NCBI GenBank assembly: GCA_023146355.1
Contig: JAGLCH010000298.1
Coordinates: 1-11,794, forward strand
Source: Bacteriovoracaceae bacterium
GTDB taxonomy: Bacteria > Bdellovibrionota > Bacteriovoracia > Bacteriovoracales > Bacteriovoracaceae
DNA: 11,794 nucleotides
Direction of reading: 5' to 3'
How positions within the stretch are numbered: position 1 is the first letter of the stretch; the number at the start of each line of letters is the position of its first letter. Below the pieces are notes generated by a model. It made no database searches. It was not told where the DNA came from and saw only the letters and a program-made list of their open reading frames with translations. Made by a program: the position numbers and the translations under genes. Below are positions 1 to 7,485 of this stretch, in pieces.

Positions 1-280
1 CTGTGTCGCACAAGTAGTGCTCTATGACTGTTTGCTTTCCAAGGTTTTTGGTGACAGTAACCTCTTTAGGGGTCCACTCTTTTCCAACTACAAACTCAAC
101 ATCAATTTTAAGAAGCTCCCCAGTTGAAACACGGCTCAATATCTGAGAAATGAAGGTATAGGTCATTTCCTTAGAGTCTTTTATGACATCAAACGTTTCC
201 TCTGCAAACTCGTTTCCATCATGGGAGTAGGCGTAGGCACCTCTGTATACTTTTAGGGGTTTATTTTCATCAGTCATCAT
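1..280 (-). CDS. Hypothetical protein, 5' part only (runs off the window edge)
   Basis: Reading the minus strand from an ATG at 280-278 gives 93 codons without a stop up to the left edge, so the gene is partial at its 3' end. A second ATG follows immediately (277-275) and could equally be the start. The protein begins MMTDENKPLKVYRGAYAYSHDG and continues with alternating hydrophobic and charged stretches (for example LLKIDVEFVVG), which suggests a soluble, beta-rich protein. I see no signal peptide or membrane segment. No clear Shine-Dalgarno lies upstream. It is divergent from the methyltransferase gene, with only 42 bases between the two starts, so any promoters must lie in that gap or inside the opposite gene. 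I do not recognise the family and assign no function. Confidence 0.7.
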   Translation of the reverse strand, partial: MMTDENKPLKVYRGAYAYSHDGNEFAEETFDVIKDSKEMTYTFISQILSRVSTGELLKIDVEFVVGKEWTPKEVTVTKNLGKQTVIEHYLCDT

Positions 281-308
281 TGTATGTTACTGTAAATCTG
301 TGAAATAT

Positions 309-316
309 AAAGGGGA
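309..316 (+). promoter_or_regulatory. Ribosome binding site deciding a TTG start
   Basis: AAAGGGGA lies 7 bases upstream of the TTG at 323. It is the only strong Shine-Dalgarno match near the beginning of the reading frame, and it supports initiation at TTG. The next in-frame ATG, in the stretch encoding ESMDGVG, would remove about 20 residues. Confidence 0.65.
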
Positions 317-322
317 AAGTAT

Positions 323-982
323 TTGCAGGGACGAGCAGGATTCACTAAAGAGTATTGGGATAAAAACTACGCAGACCTCGAGTCAATGGATGGGGTTGGA
401 AATGCTTTTGAGCACGCCCAGTATATAAAATATCTTTTTGGAATTGAATATATTGATATCTCAAGTGTCATTGATCTCGGTTTTGGGATGGGGCATCTTT
501 TTGAAGAAATTTTGAAAACCTTTATTCCCTACCGCGCCTTTGGGATAGAGCCTAGTCTTTTTCCATTCGAGCAGGTGAGTCAACGTGACATCCGACCAGT
601 AGAATCCACTAAATTAACCCTAGAAAATACTGATTTAGTCAGCTGGTCCCAAAATAGCGGAAAGAAGTACGATAGGCGTTATGATCTTGGGATCTGTACT
701 TCAGTTTTTCAATACCTCTCCGAGGAGGAGATCGATCAGATCTTACCAGCAATGGCCTTGCGTGTGAAGTTTTTGTATTTTTCAGTGCCAACGAATAAAG
801 AGTTAGATCGACAGATACAAGATCTTGATTTTTGCGACGAATATGCTATCAGGCGAAGCAGAAACTGGTACCAAAAAAAGCTTAGGAAATACTTCACTTT
901 TGTTTCCATGAGGGTTCTTGAGAGTAAATCTCATTTTGTTGAGGAAGATAGTCACTTCACCGACTTATTGTTTCGCTACTAG
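323..982 (+). CDS. Class I SAM-dependent methyltransferase, substrate unknown
   Basis: This 219-residue protein has the sequence marks of a Rossmann-fold methyltransferase. Motif I is VIDLGFGMGHLFEEIL at about residues 49-64, with the glycine-rich SAM loop. An acidic strand end, GIEPS (about 74-78), suits binding of the SAM ribose. YDLGICTSVFQYLSEEEI (about 120-137) resembles motif IV and the following helix, where the catalytic or substrate region usually lies. The rest of the protein is not recognisable, so the acceptor could be a small molecule, a lipid or a protein. The start is TTG with a good ribosome binding site 7 bases upstream. The gene stands alone: the neighbour on the left is divergent, and ychJ to the right is 111 bases away with its own promoter. 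The fold is fairly certain; the substrate cannot be read from the sequence. Confidence 0.8.
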   Translation: MQGRAGFTKEYWDKNYADLESMDGVGNAFEHAQYIKYLFGIEYIDISSVIDLGFGMGHLFEEILKTFIPYRAFGIEPSLFPFEQVSQRDIRPVESTKLTLENTDLVSWSQNSGKKYDRRYDLGICTSVFQYLSEEEIDQILPAMALRVKFLYFSVPTNKELDRQIQDLDFCDEYAIRRSRNWYQKKLRKYFTFVSMRVLESKSHFVEEDSHFTDLLFRY

Positions 983-991
983 TGAATTAAC

Positions 992-1021
992 TTGATCCCA
1001 CTTAAAAATTATTGATACAAT
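992..1021 (+). promoter_or_regulatory. Candidate sigma70 promoter of the YchJ-family gene
   Basis: A -35-like TTGATC (992-997) and a -10-like TACAAT (1016-1021) are separated by 18 bases. They match consensus at 4/6 and 5/6 positions. Transcription would begin about 65 bases before the gene, in a very AT-rich leader. A second possible pair, TTGATA (1012-1017) with GATAAT (1037-1042), has a long 19-base spacer. Confidence 0.4.
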
Positions 1022-1093
1022 TTATGCACTTATAACGATAATTTATTATTCATTTAAACCAGTTAACGATATTTTACTATTTAGGAGATATTT

Positions 1094-1579
1094 ATGAATT
1101 TATGCCCTTGTTCAAGTGGATTAGACTACGATCAGTGTTGTGGTCCTATTGTTAGTGGTGAAACGCTAGCACCTACAGCTGAAGCGACTATGCGTGCTCG
1201 CTATACCTCATTCGTAAAGGGCGACATAACTTTCATTAAATCCACTTACAATCCAGATGATATGGATCAATTTGACGAAGAGGGGATTATTCGTTGGTCA
1301 AAAGAGTCAGAATGGAAGGGGCTCGAGCTTCGTAAAATGGAAGATGGACGTGAGGACGATACAACTGGAAAGGTTGAATTTATCGCAAAATATGTCATTA
1401 GTGGAGTTCAGCAGGATCACCACGAAGTGAGTGAATTTAAGAAAATTGATGGAAAATGGTACTTTATGGACGGAAAAGTCGTAGGAAGTACAGTCTCTCG
1501 CACAGAACCAAAGCTCGGCCGTAATGACCCCTGTTCTTGTGGAAGTGGAAAAAAGTTTAAGAAGTGCTGTCTCAAATAG
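1094..1579 (+). CDS. ychJ: YchJ-family protein with SEC-C zinc-binding motifs at both ends
   Basis: The 161-residue protein starts with CPCSSGLDYDQCC (Cys 4, 6, 15, 16) and ends with NDPCSCGSGKKFKKCC (Cys 147, 149, 158, 159). Both are SEC-C type zinc-binding motifs (CxC...CC), the same kind found at the C-terminus of SecA. Between them is an NTF2-like domain beginning ATMRARYTSFVKGDITFIKSTY, which is characteristic of the YchJ (UPF0225) family. Length and architecture are as usual for the family, so the gene appears intact. The ATG has a good Shine-Dalgarno, AGGAGA (1083-1088), 5 bases upstream. The molecular role of YchJ is not established; zinc binding and a protein or nucleic-acid interaction are plausible. 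It precedes nqrA in the same direction, but 75 bases and a possible separate promoter lie between them, so co-function with the Na+ pump is not implied. Confidence 0.9.
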   Translation: MNLCPCSSGLDYDQCCGPIVSGETLAPTAEATMRARYTSFVKGDITFIKSTYNPDDMDQFDEEGIIRWSKESEWKGLELRKMEDGREDDTTGKVEFIAKYVISGVQQDHHEVSEFKKIDGKWYFMDGKVVGSTVSRTEPKLGRNDPCSCGSGKKFKKCCLK

Positions 1580-1617
1580 TAAAGCAATCTTAACTCACTT
1601 CTTTTTTTAAAAAGACA

Positions 1618-1623
1618 TACAAT
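1618..1623 (+). promoter_or_regulatory. Possible -10 element of the nqr operon
   Basis: TACAAT (1618-1623) matches the -10 consensus at 5/6 positions and lies 31 bases before the nqrA ATG. No convincing -35 box sits 16-19 bases upstream; the aligned hexamer is TCACTT. The promoter would need an activator, or the operon may be read from further upstream. A short palindrome, TCTTTTTTTAAAAAGA, lies just before it. Confidence 0.3.
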
Positions 1624-1654
1624 TTACCCGTAATACCTTAACCGGATTGTGTAT

Positions 1655-2995
1655 ATGTACAAAATTAAGCGAGGTTTAACGCTGCCTATTTCTGGTGCGC
1701 CGTCTCAAGCGGTGGATGAGAAACAAGTGCGTCATGTGGCCATTACTGGCCCCGACTACGTAGGGATGAAACCTACTATGTTGGTAAAAGTTGGTGATCG
1801 CGTTCGACTGGGTGATCCTCTTTTTGCCTGCAAAAAAAATGTAGGAGTTGTTTATACTGCTCCTGGCACAGGTGAAGTTGTGGAAATCAACCGCGGAGAC
1901 AAGAGGGTTCTTGAATCTGTTGTGATTGAACTCAATGGAAGTGATGAGCGTCAGTTTGATAAGTTCAGCTCTGATGACCTTAAGAGCTTGGGTGAAGAGA
2001 AGGTGCGAAACATTCTTCTTGAGTCTGGGCTTTGGACAGCGATTAGAAGAAGACCTTATTCAACCATTGCTAATCCATTTGAGAAACCATCTTCAATCTT
2101 TGTCACAGGCATTGATACTCACCCCCTTGCATCTGATCCTGAGGTTGTGATTGCAAAGTATGGAGAGGATTTTTTCAATGGTATCCGTGTTCTAACGAAT
2201 TTGACGGAATCATGGGTTCACAATATTGTTCACCAGAACTTCTCGTTAGATGTTCCTGCAATTGAAAAGTGCGAAACCGTTCGTTTTAAGGGGAAGCACC
2301 CTGCTGGTAACCCTGGTACCCATATTCACTTTATTGATCCAGTTAGTGAGCACAAATGTGTATGGCATGTTGGTTATCAGGATGTGATTGCAATTGGAAA
2401 ACTTTTTACCACAGGTAAAATTTGGACTGATCGTTATGTCGCCCTTACTGGACCTCTTGTGAAAAATCCAAGGATTCTAAAAACTCGTCTCGGTGCTGAT
2501 ATTTGCGAACTTATTGCAGGTGAGCTAAATGAAGTAACCCCAAGAGTTATCTCAGGATCTGTACTCCACGGACGAACAGTTTCTGGTGCACTTCACTTTT
2601 TGGGTCGCTTTAATAACCAAATTACCGTAATTGAGGAAGACTCTGAAAGGAAGCTTCTGGGTTGGATTCGTCCAGGCCTTAATAAGCACTCTCTCAGTAG
2701 GGCCTTCCTTTCGGCACTATTTCCAAAAAGAAAGATAGCTATGACTACTATGCAAAATGGTAGTCACAGACCAATTGTTCCAATTGGGCTATTTGAAGAA
2801 GTGTTTCCTTTTAGAATGCTTCCGACCCAACTTGGTAAATCATTAATGGTAAATGATATCGAAAATGCTTTAAAGCTAGGTGTCTTTGAACTTGATGAAG
2901 AGGACGTTGCTGTTATGACCTATGCCTGTTCTGGAAAGAACGACTACGGTGTAAAGCTTCGTGAGATGTTAACTACTATCGAGAAGGAAGGATAA
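1655..2995 (+). CDS. nqrA: Na+-translocating NADH:quinone reductase subunit A (NqrA)
   Basis: NqrA is the cytoplasmic, membrane-associated subunit of the Na+-NQR complex, related to RnfC; it contributes to quinone and inhibitor binding. The protein opens with MYKIKRGLTLPISG, the usual NqrA start, followed by a lipoyl/barrel-sandwich-like region (VKVGDRVRLGDPLFACK, about 45-61). The conserved block HPAGNPGTHIHFID (about 215-228) and ALTGPLVKNPRI (about 263-274) are family hallmarks. I chose ATG 1655, giving 446 residues, over the in-frame GTG at 1649, which would add only MY and departs from the family's N-terminus. The Shine-Dalgarno is weak for either start (CCGGA, 1642-1646), unusual for the first gene of a large operon. 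The stop shares a base with the nqrB start (TAATG), indicating translational coupling. Confidence 0.97.
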   Translation: MYKIKRGLTLPISGAPSQAVDEKQVRHVAITGPDYVGMKPTMLVKVGDRVRLGDPLFACKKNVGVVYTAPGTGEVVEINRGDKRVLESVVIELNGSDERQFDKFSSDDLKSLGEEKVRNILLESGLWTAIRRRPYSTIANPFEKPSSIFVTGIDTHPLASDPEVVIAKYGEDFFNGIRVLTNLTESWVHNIVHQNFSLDVPAIEKCETVRFKGKHPAGNPGTHIHFIDPVSEHKCVWHVGYQDVIAIGKLFTTGKIWTDRYVALTGPLVKNPRILKTRLGADICELIAGELNEVTPRVISGSVLHGRTVSGALHFLGRFNNQITVIEEDSERKLLGWIRPGLNKHSLSRAFLSALFPKRKIAMTTMQNGSHRPIVPIGLFEEVFPFRMLPTQLGKSLMVNDIENALKLGVFELDEEDVAVMTYACSGKNDYGVKLREMLTTIEKEG

Positions 2996-4254
2996 TGAAG
3001 TTTCTACGAGATACATTAGATAAACTTGAGGAGCCCTTCACAAACGGCAAGTTAAAGTTCTTCTACCCCTTTTATGAGGCGGCAGATACCTTCTTTTACA
3101 ATACTAGCTACACTACTAAAGGTAGCGTGCACGTTCGAGACGGGCTAGACCTCAAAAGAATGATGACTTTTGTTATGTTTGCACTTATCCCATGTATTAT
3201 TATGGGTGTGTATAATGTCGGGTGGATCACTCATGTTGCAGTTGCTAAAGGTGCTACTGCTTTTGGGTGGAGAGTTGATGTCATGGATATGTTGGGACTT
3301 GCGCTCAACAACAATGACATGATCGCAAACTTTGTCCACGGACTTTTATATTTTCTACCAATCTACATCACAGCATTTATCACTGGACTTGTGTGGGAAG
3401 TATTTTTCTGCATGGTTAGAAAGCATGAAGTTAGTGAAGGCTTCTTTGTTACTTCAATGCTCTTTCCGCTGATCGTTCCACCAACTGTTCCACTATGGCA
3501 AATTGCCATTGCTATGAGTTTTGCAGTTGTTATTGGAAAGGAAGTATTCGGCGGAACAGGGATGAACTTTATGAATCCCGCAGTTCTTGCTCGCGCCTTT
3601 TTGTTCTTTGCATATCCAAGTGGTATCTCAGGGGATAAGGTTTGGATTGCAGTAGACGGCTTCTCTGGAGCTACTCCACTAAGTCTTATTGCTGCAGGAA
3701 AACTTCCAACTATTGCTAGTTCAGATACGATTTCTAGTGCTGCTCGGGTTGCGACAGATATGGCCGCACCCTATATGGAGTTTAGTTTTCTCGATGCTTT
3801 TATGGGACAGATACCTGGTTCAATTGGAGAGGTCTCAACCCTTGCTTGTATTTTGGGCGCGATCTTTTTGATATATACAGGAATTGGCTCTTGGAGAATT
3901 ATGCTTGGAACAGTACTCGGTGCTGTTGGTATGGCGTTAATCTTTAACGTAGTTGGAAGTGACACAAATCCTATGTTTGCAGTTAACCCACTTTGGCACT
4001 TAGCTCTTGGTGGTTTTGCATTCGGTACAGTCTTTATGGCCACTGACCCCGTAACAGCATCCCAAACACAAAAAGGACGTTGGATCTACGGTATTCTTAT
4101 TGGTGTTCTTTGTGTTCTTATTAGGGGAGTAAACTCGGCCTATCCTGAAGGGATGATGCTTGCCATACTTCTTGGAAATATTTTCGCTCCGCTTATCGAT
4201 CACTTTGTGATTGAGAGTGATATTAAGAAAAGGGGGAGGTCATATGCAAAATAA
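2995..4254 (+). CDS. nqrB: Na+-translocating NADH:quinone reductase subunit B (NqrB)
   Basis: NqrB is the large integral membrane subunit. It carries covalently bound FMN and riboflavin and forms the Na+ path. The 419-residue protein begins with the family's soluble N-terminus (LDKLEEPFTNGKLKFFYP), then has about ten hydrophobic segments, for example residues 57-75, 113-137, 150-180 and 196-208. The flavinylation motif DGFSGATPL places the FMN-accepting threonine at about residue 227, with the phosphodiester link to be made by ApbE. EVFGGTGMNFMNPAVLARAF (about 183-202) is a second strongly conserved NqrB/RnfD block. Its length is normal for the family. It starts by a one-base overlap with nqrA and ends inside nqrC by 11 bases, so the genes are tightly coupled. 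Confidence 0.97.
   Translation: MKFLRDTLDKLEEPFTNGKLKFFYPFYEAADTFFYNTSYTTKGSVHVRDGLDLKRMMTFVMFALIPCIIMGVYNVGWITHVAVAKGATAFGWRVDVMDMLGLALNNNDMIANFVHGLLYFLPIYITAFITGLVWEVFFCMVRKHEVSEGFFVTSMLFPLIVPPTVPLWQIAIAMSFAVVIGKEVFGGTGMNFMNPAVLARAFLFFAYPSGISGDKVWIAVDGFSGATPLSLIAAGKLPTIASSDTISSAARVATDMAAPYMEFSFLDAFMGQIPGSIGEVSTLACILGAIFLIYTGIGSWRIMLGTVLGAVGMALIFNVVGSDTNPMFAVNPLWHLALGGFAFGTVFMATDPVTASQTQKGRWIYGILIGVLCVLIRGVNSAYPEGMMLAILLGNIFAPLIDHFVIESDIKKRGRSYAK
4232..4240 (+). promoter_or_regulatory. Strong ribosome binding site deciding the nqrC start
   Basis: GGGGGAGGT, lying within the end of nqrB, precedes the ATG at 4244 by 3-4 bases from its core. It shows that nqrC starts at 4244 rather than at the in-frame TTG at 4211, which would add an unsupported 11-residue extension. 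Confidence 0.75.
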
Positions 4255-5017
4255 TGATTCGGTAAAAAAGACAGTTCTCGTAGCGACGCTTCTTTGCCTC
4301 TTTTGTTCAATAATTGTTTCTCTTGCAGCGGTAAAACTAAAACCATTGCAAGTTGAGAACAAGATATTTGACGTGAAGGTAAAGCTTCTGGTTGCCGCAG
4401 GACTTGCGACGCCAGAGTCCTCTAAAGAAGATGTATTAAGCGCTTATGAAAATATTAATCCCGTTCTTGTTGAACTAGATAGTGGTGATATTGTTGATGA
4501 CTTCGGCTTTGATCTTAAGAAATCTCTTAAGGACTCAAATCTTAGTAGTCGGATTGAAAAAGACAATGACTTCGCATCAATTCTTTTTAGAGCAAAGCAT
4601 GCAAAGGTTTTCATCGTTAAAGATGGTGACTCTGTAGGCCAATATATTTTTCCAATTTATGGAAAAGGCCTTTGGTCTACAATGTATGCTTTTTTAGCAC
4701 TTAGTTCTGACTTTAAGAAAGTTTTGGGAGTTGGATTTTATGATCACGGTGAGACCCCAGGTCTTGGAGGTGAGATTGAGAATGCTAAGTGGCAAAAGAG
4801 TTGGATAAATAAAGACGTTTACAGTGATGAGCTAAATCTTCTTCTCACTGTAATTAAAGGTAAAGTCGATTACTCTGAGCCTACAAATGTTCATCAAATT
4901 GATGGACTATCAGGTGCAACATTAACAACAGTAGGGGTCGACCGAACCATTAAGTTCTGGCTTGGCGAAAATGGATTCCTACCTTTTATCAAGAAGCAAC
5001 TTGAAGGGGGAATGTAA
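4244..5017 (+). CDS. nqrC: Na+-translocating NADH:quinone reductase subunit C (NqrC)
   Basis: NqrC is a single-span membrane protein with a periplasmic FMN-binding domain that passes electrons within Na+-NQR. The 257-residue protein has one N-terminal membrane segment (about residues 9-30, TVLVATLLCLFCSIIVSLAA). The FMN-binding domain includes HGETPGLGGEIEN (168-180) and the flavinylation motif DGLSGATLTT, where T226 should carry FMN through a phosphodiester bond. Together with the DGFSGATPL motif in NqrB, this gives two ApbE substrates in the same operon. The start at 4244 is fixed by the strong GGGGGAGGT upstream and overlaps nqrB by 11 bases. The stop shares its last base with the nqrD ATG. 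Length and motifs are as expected; nothing is missing. Confidence 0.97.
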   Translation: MQNNDSVKKTVLVATLLCLFCSIIVSLAAVKLKPLQVENKIFDVKVKLLVAAGLATPESSKEDVLSAYENINPVLVELDSGDIVDDFGFDLKKSLKDSNLSSRIEKDNDFASILFRAKHAKVFIVKDGDSVGQYIFPIYGKGLWSTMYAFLALSSDFKKVLGVGFYDHGETPGLGGEIENAKWQKSWINKDVYSDELNLLLTVIKGKVDYSEPTNVHQIDGLSGATLTTVGVDRTIKFWLGENGFLPFIKKQLEGGM

Positions 5018-5637
5018 TGAGTTCTCTTAAAAAAGTATTTGTAGATCCGATATTTAAAAACAACCCTGTAGGGCTTCAAATACTAGGTATTTGTTCTGCC
5101 CTTGCAGTAACAAGTAAGCTTGAGACCGTTATTGCAATGAGTATTGCGGTAATAATAATTACGGGATTATCAAGTTTTTCAATTAGTTTGATTCGTAAGC
5201 ATATTCCATCGACTATTCGAATTATTGTTCAGATGACAGTCATTGCTTCACTAGTAATTGTAACAGACCAACTTCTCAAGGCATTCTTCTTTGAAATTTC
5301 AAAAAGTATGTCAGTATATGTTGGTCTTATTATTACTAACTGTATTCTAATGGGACGTGCTGAAGGATTTGCTCTTTCAAACCCTCCCTTTAGAAGCTTC
5401 ATTGATGGATTAGGAAATGGCGTTGGTTATAGTGTCATTCTACTATTTGTTGGAGTTATTCGAGAGCTACTTGGAAGCGGGGCCCTTTTAGGTCATCAGA
5501 TTTTACCACTTGCCTCTGAAGGCGGTTGGTATGTTCCTAATGGCATGATGGTGCTTGCACCAAGTGCATTCTTTTTGATTGCAATCTTTATCTGGATAGT
5601 CCGCACATTAGACAAATCACAGATTGAGGAGGAGTAA
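5017..5637 (+). CDS. nqrD: Na+-translocating NADH:quinone reductase subunit D (NqrD)
   Basis: NqrD is a polytopic membrane subunit that, with NqrE, holds the Fe centre in the middle of the membrane. The 206-residue protein starts PIFKNNPVGLQILGICSALAVT, the usual NqrD N-terminus, and has about six hydrophobic segments. Cys26 (GICSALAVT) and Cys109 (ITNCILMGRAEGFA) sit at the conserved positions of the NqrD Fe ligands. The inverted partner repeat typical of the NqrD/NqrE (RnfE/RnfA) family is visible, with the two cysteine half-sites in oppositely placed helices. It is translationally coupled to nqrC by a TAATG overlap and is followed by nqrE after 3 bases. RnfE is the nearest alternative, but the surrounding nqrA-C and nqrF settle the identity. 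Confidence 0.96.
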   Translation: MSSLKKVFVDPIFKNNPVGLQILGICSALAVTSKLETVIAMSIAVIIITGLSSFSISLIRKHIPSTIRIIVQMTVIASLVIVTDQLLKAFFFEISKSMSVYVGLIITNCILMGRAEGFALSNPPFRSFIDGLGNGVGYSVILLFVGVIRELLGSGALLGHQILPLASEGGWYVPNGMMVLAPSAFFLIAIFIWIVRTLDKSQIEEE

Positions 5638-5640
5638 GAG

Positions 5641-6258
5641 ATGTTTGAACATTATTTAAGCATAATTATAAAAGCGATTTTTATCGAAAATATGGCGCTG
5701 GGGTTCTTCCTCGGAATGTGTACCTTCCTCGCTGTATCAAAGAAAGTTAAAACTGCTTTAGGTCTTGGGGTTGCAGTAATTGTTGTACAGACGATTACAA
5801 TCCCAATTAACAATTTGGTTTATACCTACATACTTTCACCAGGTGCTCTGGAGTGGGTTCATCCAACACTTACAAGTGTTGACCTAAGCTTTTTAGGCCT
5901 TATCACTTATATTGGTGTTATCGCTGCGATGGTTCAGATTCTAGAGATGATACTCGATAAGTTCTTTCCAGTACTGTATAGCGCTCTTGGTATTTTTCTA
6001 CCGTTGATCACTGTAAACTGTGCCATTTTAGGTGGCTCTCTCTTTATGGTTGAGCGAAGTTATAATTTTGGAGAAAGTATTGCTTACGGACTCGGTTCTG
6101 GAATTGGTTGGGCCCTCGCAATTGCCGCTCTGGCAGGAATTCGCGAGAAACTTGTTTACGCTCATCCACCTGCGGCGCTTAGGGGCCTAGGTCTTACGTT
6201 CATTACAGTTGGACTGATGTCAATCGGCTTTTTGGCCTTCTCAGGGATTCAACTATAG
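5641..6258 (+). CDS. nqrE: Na+-translocating NADH:quinone reductase subunit E (NqrE)
   Basis: NqrE is the second polytopic partner of the membrane Fe centre. The 205-residue protein starts EHYLSIIIKAIFIENMALGFFLGMCTFLAVSKKV, diagnostic for NqrE/RnfA. Conserved cysteines are at residue 27 (GMCTFLAVS) and about 127 (LITVNCAILGG), the expected Fe ligands. It has about six hydrophobic segments. The start has a very strong Shine-Dalgarno formed by the end of nqrD (GAGGAGGAG, 5626-5634), and only 3 bases separate the two genes. The length equals the family norm, and no residue of note is missing. Confidence 0.97.
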   Translation: MFEHYLSIIIKAIFIENMALGFFLGMCTFLAVSKKVKTALGLGVAVIVVQTITIPINNLVYTYILSPGALEWVHPTLTSVDLSFLGLITYIGVIAAMVQILEMILDKFFPVLYSALGIFLPLITVNCAILGGSLFMVERSYNFGESIAYGLGSGIGWALAIAALAGIREKLVYAHPPAALRGLGLTFITVGLMSIGFLAFSGIQL

Positions 6259-6265
6259 GTGTTTT

Positions 6266-7483
6266 ATGACAGAGATAATTCTTGGAGTAGTACTATTTAC
6301 CATTATCGTCTTGACCCTTGTCGCAATAATTCTTGTGGCAAGAAAGGCACTTGTGCCCAGCGGTAATATTAATATTAACCTAAATCACAAAAAGGAATTT
6401 GATCTTCCAATTGGTGGGAAACTATTAGGGGCACTTGCTCAGCAAGAGGTTTTTGTTCCTTCTGCCTGTGGCGGTGGTGGAACCTGCGGTCAATGTAAAG
6501 TCGTAGTTGAAACTGGTGGTGGCTCTATTCTTCCTACTGAAGAAGGGCAGATTACTCGTAAAGAGGCCCGCGAGGGAGTTCGCTTGAGTTGTCAGGTTGC
6601 CGTTAAGGCCGACATGGTCGTTGATGTTCCTGAGGAAGTATTTGGCGTTAAAAAGTGGGAATGTGAAGTCATTTCCAATCACAACGTTGCCACCTTTATT
6701 AAGGAATTCAAAATTAAGCTTCCTGCTGGGGAATCAGTTCCTTTTAGAGCTGGCGGCTATATTCAAATTGAATGTCCTCCCCATGTTGCTCCTTACAGTG
6801 ATTTTCATATTGAAGAAGAGTATCGAGGTGACTGGGATCGCTTTAATATGTGGCAGTACACGTCCACGGTTGATGAAGAAGTCGTCAGAGCATATTCGAT
6901 GGCCAACTATCCTGAAGAGGAAGGCATCATTATGCTCAATATTCGTATTGCATCTCCTCCTCCAGGAAGTGCACATCCACCTGGTATAATGTCTTCTTAT
7001 ATTTTTAGTCGTAAGCCTGGAGATAAGGTAACAATCTCTGGCCCATACGGTGAATTTTTTGCTCGTGAAACTGATAAAGAGATGGTCTTTGTTGGTGGCG
7101 GTGCCGGCATGGCACCTATGCGTTCACATATCTTTGACCAGCTCAAGCGACTTTCATCAGACAGGAAAATTACTTTTTGGTATGGAGCTCGAAGTGTGAA
7201 AGAGATGTTCTATGCGGAAGAGTTTGATGAACTCCAAAAAAATAACCCTAACTTTACATGGCATGTGGCGCTAAGCGACCCCCAGCCCGAAGATAACTGG
7301 ACTGGGTACACTGGCTTTATTCACAATGTAATGCTTGAAGAGCAGCTTAAAAATCATGATGCCCCTGAGGACTGTGAGTACTACCTTTGTGGGCCTCCTA
7401 TGATGAACGATGCTGTAATCAACATGCTCATTAATCAAGGTGTTGAGAGCGAAGATATTATGCTCGACGACTTTGGGGGATAA
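6266..7483 (+). CDS. nqrF: Na+-translocating NADH:quinone reductase subunit F (NqrF), NADH-oxidising
   Basis: NqrF is the electron-input subunit: it oxidises NADH through FAD and passes electrons to a 2Fe-2S cluster. The 405-residue protein has an N-terminal membrane helix (about 3-25). A plant-type ferredoxin domain follows with CGGGGTCGQC (Cys 68, 74, 77) and Cys109 (LSCQV), the four cluster ligands. The FAD domain has RAYSMANYP (208-216), and the NADH-binding domain has VGGGAGMAPMRS (277-288) and CGPPMM (375-380). The protein ends with DDFGG, as the family does. All cofactor residues are present. It starts 7 bases after nqrE with AGGTG nearby, and apbE begins 2 bases after its stop, so it is within the same transcript. 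Confidence 0.97.
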   Translation: MTEIILGVVLFTIIVLTLVAIILVARKALVPSGNININLNHKKEFDLPIGGKLLGALAQQEVFVPSACGGGGTCGQCKVVVETGGGSILPTEEGQITRKEAREGVRLSCQVAVKADMVVDVPEEVFGVKKWECEVISNHNVATFIKEFKIKLPAGESVPFRAGGYIQIECPPHVAPYSDFHIEEEYRGDWDRFNMWQYTSTVDEEVVRAYSMANYPEEEGIIMLNIRIASPPPGSAHPPGIMSSYIFSRKPGDKVTISGPYGEFFARETDKEMVFVGGGAGMAPMRSHIFDQLKRLSSDRKITFWYGARSVKEMFYAEEFDELQKNNPNFTWHVALSDPQPEDNWTGYTGFIHNVMLEEQLKNHDAPEDCEYYLCGPPMMNDAVINMLINQGVESEDIMLDDFGG

Positions 7484-7485
7484 AA

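Noticed and set aside
280..311. Promoter for the methyltransferase in the divergent gap (TTGTAT with TATAAA)
   Set aside because: The spacing is 20 bases and the -10 runs into the ribosome binding site, leaving no room for a transcript start before the gene.
1600..1615. TCTTTTTTTAAAAAGA as a terminator for the YchJ-family gene
   Set aside because: It is a short A/T-only palindrome without a stable stem; too weak to call.
3771..4043. Minus-strand 90-codon open frame inside nqrB
   Set aside because: It is antisense to a strongly conserved membrane-protein gene, has no ribosome binding site, and its product resembles no protein.
4211..4243. Longer nqrC starting at TTG 4211
   Set aside because: A strong ribosome binding site at 4232-4240 lies inside this extension and directs initiation at ATG 4244, which also gives the normal NqrC N-terminus.
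6597..6989. 130-codon + strand frame inside nqrF
   Set aside because: It is an out-of-frame shadow of nqrF; the nqrF frame carries all cofactor motifs across this region.
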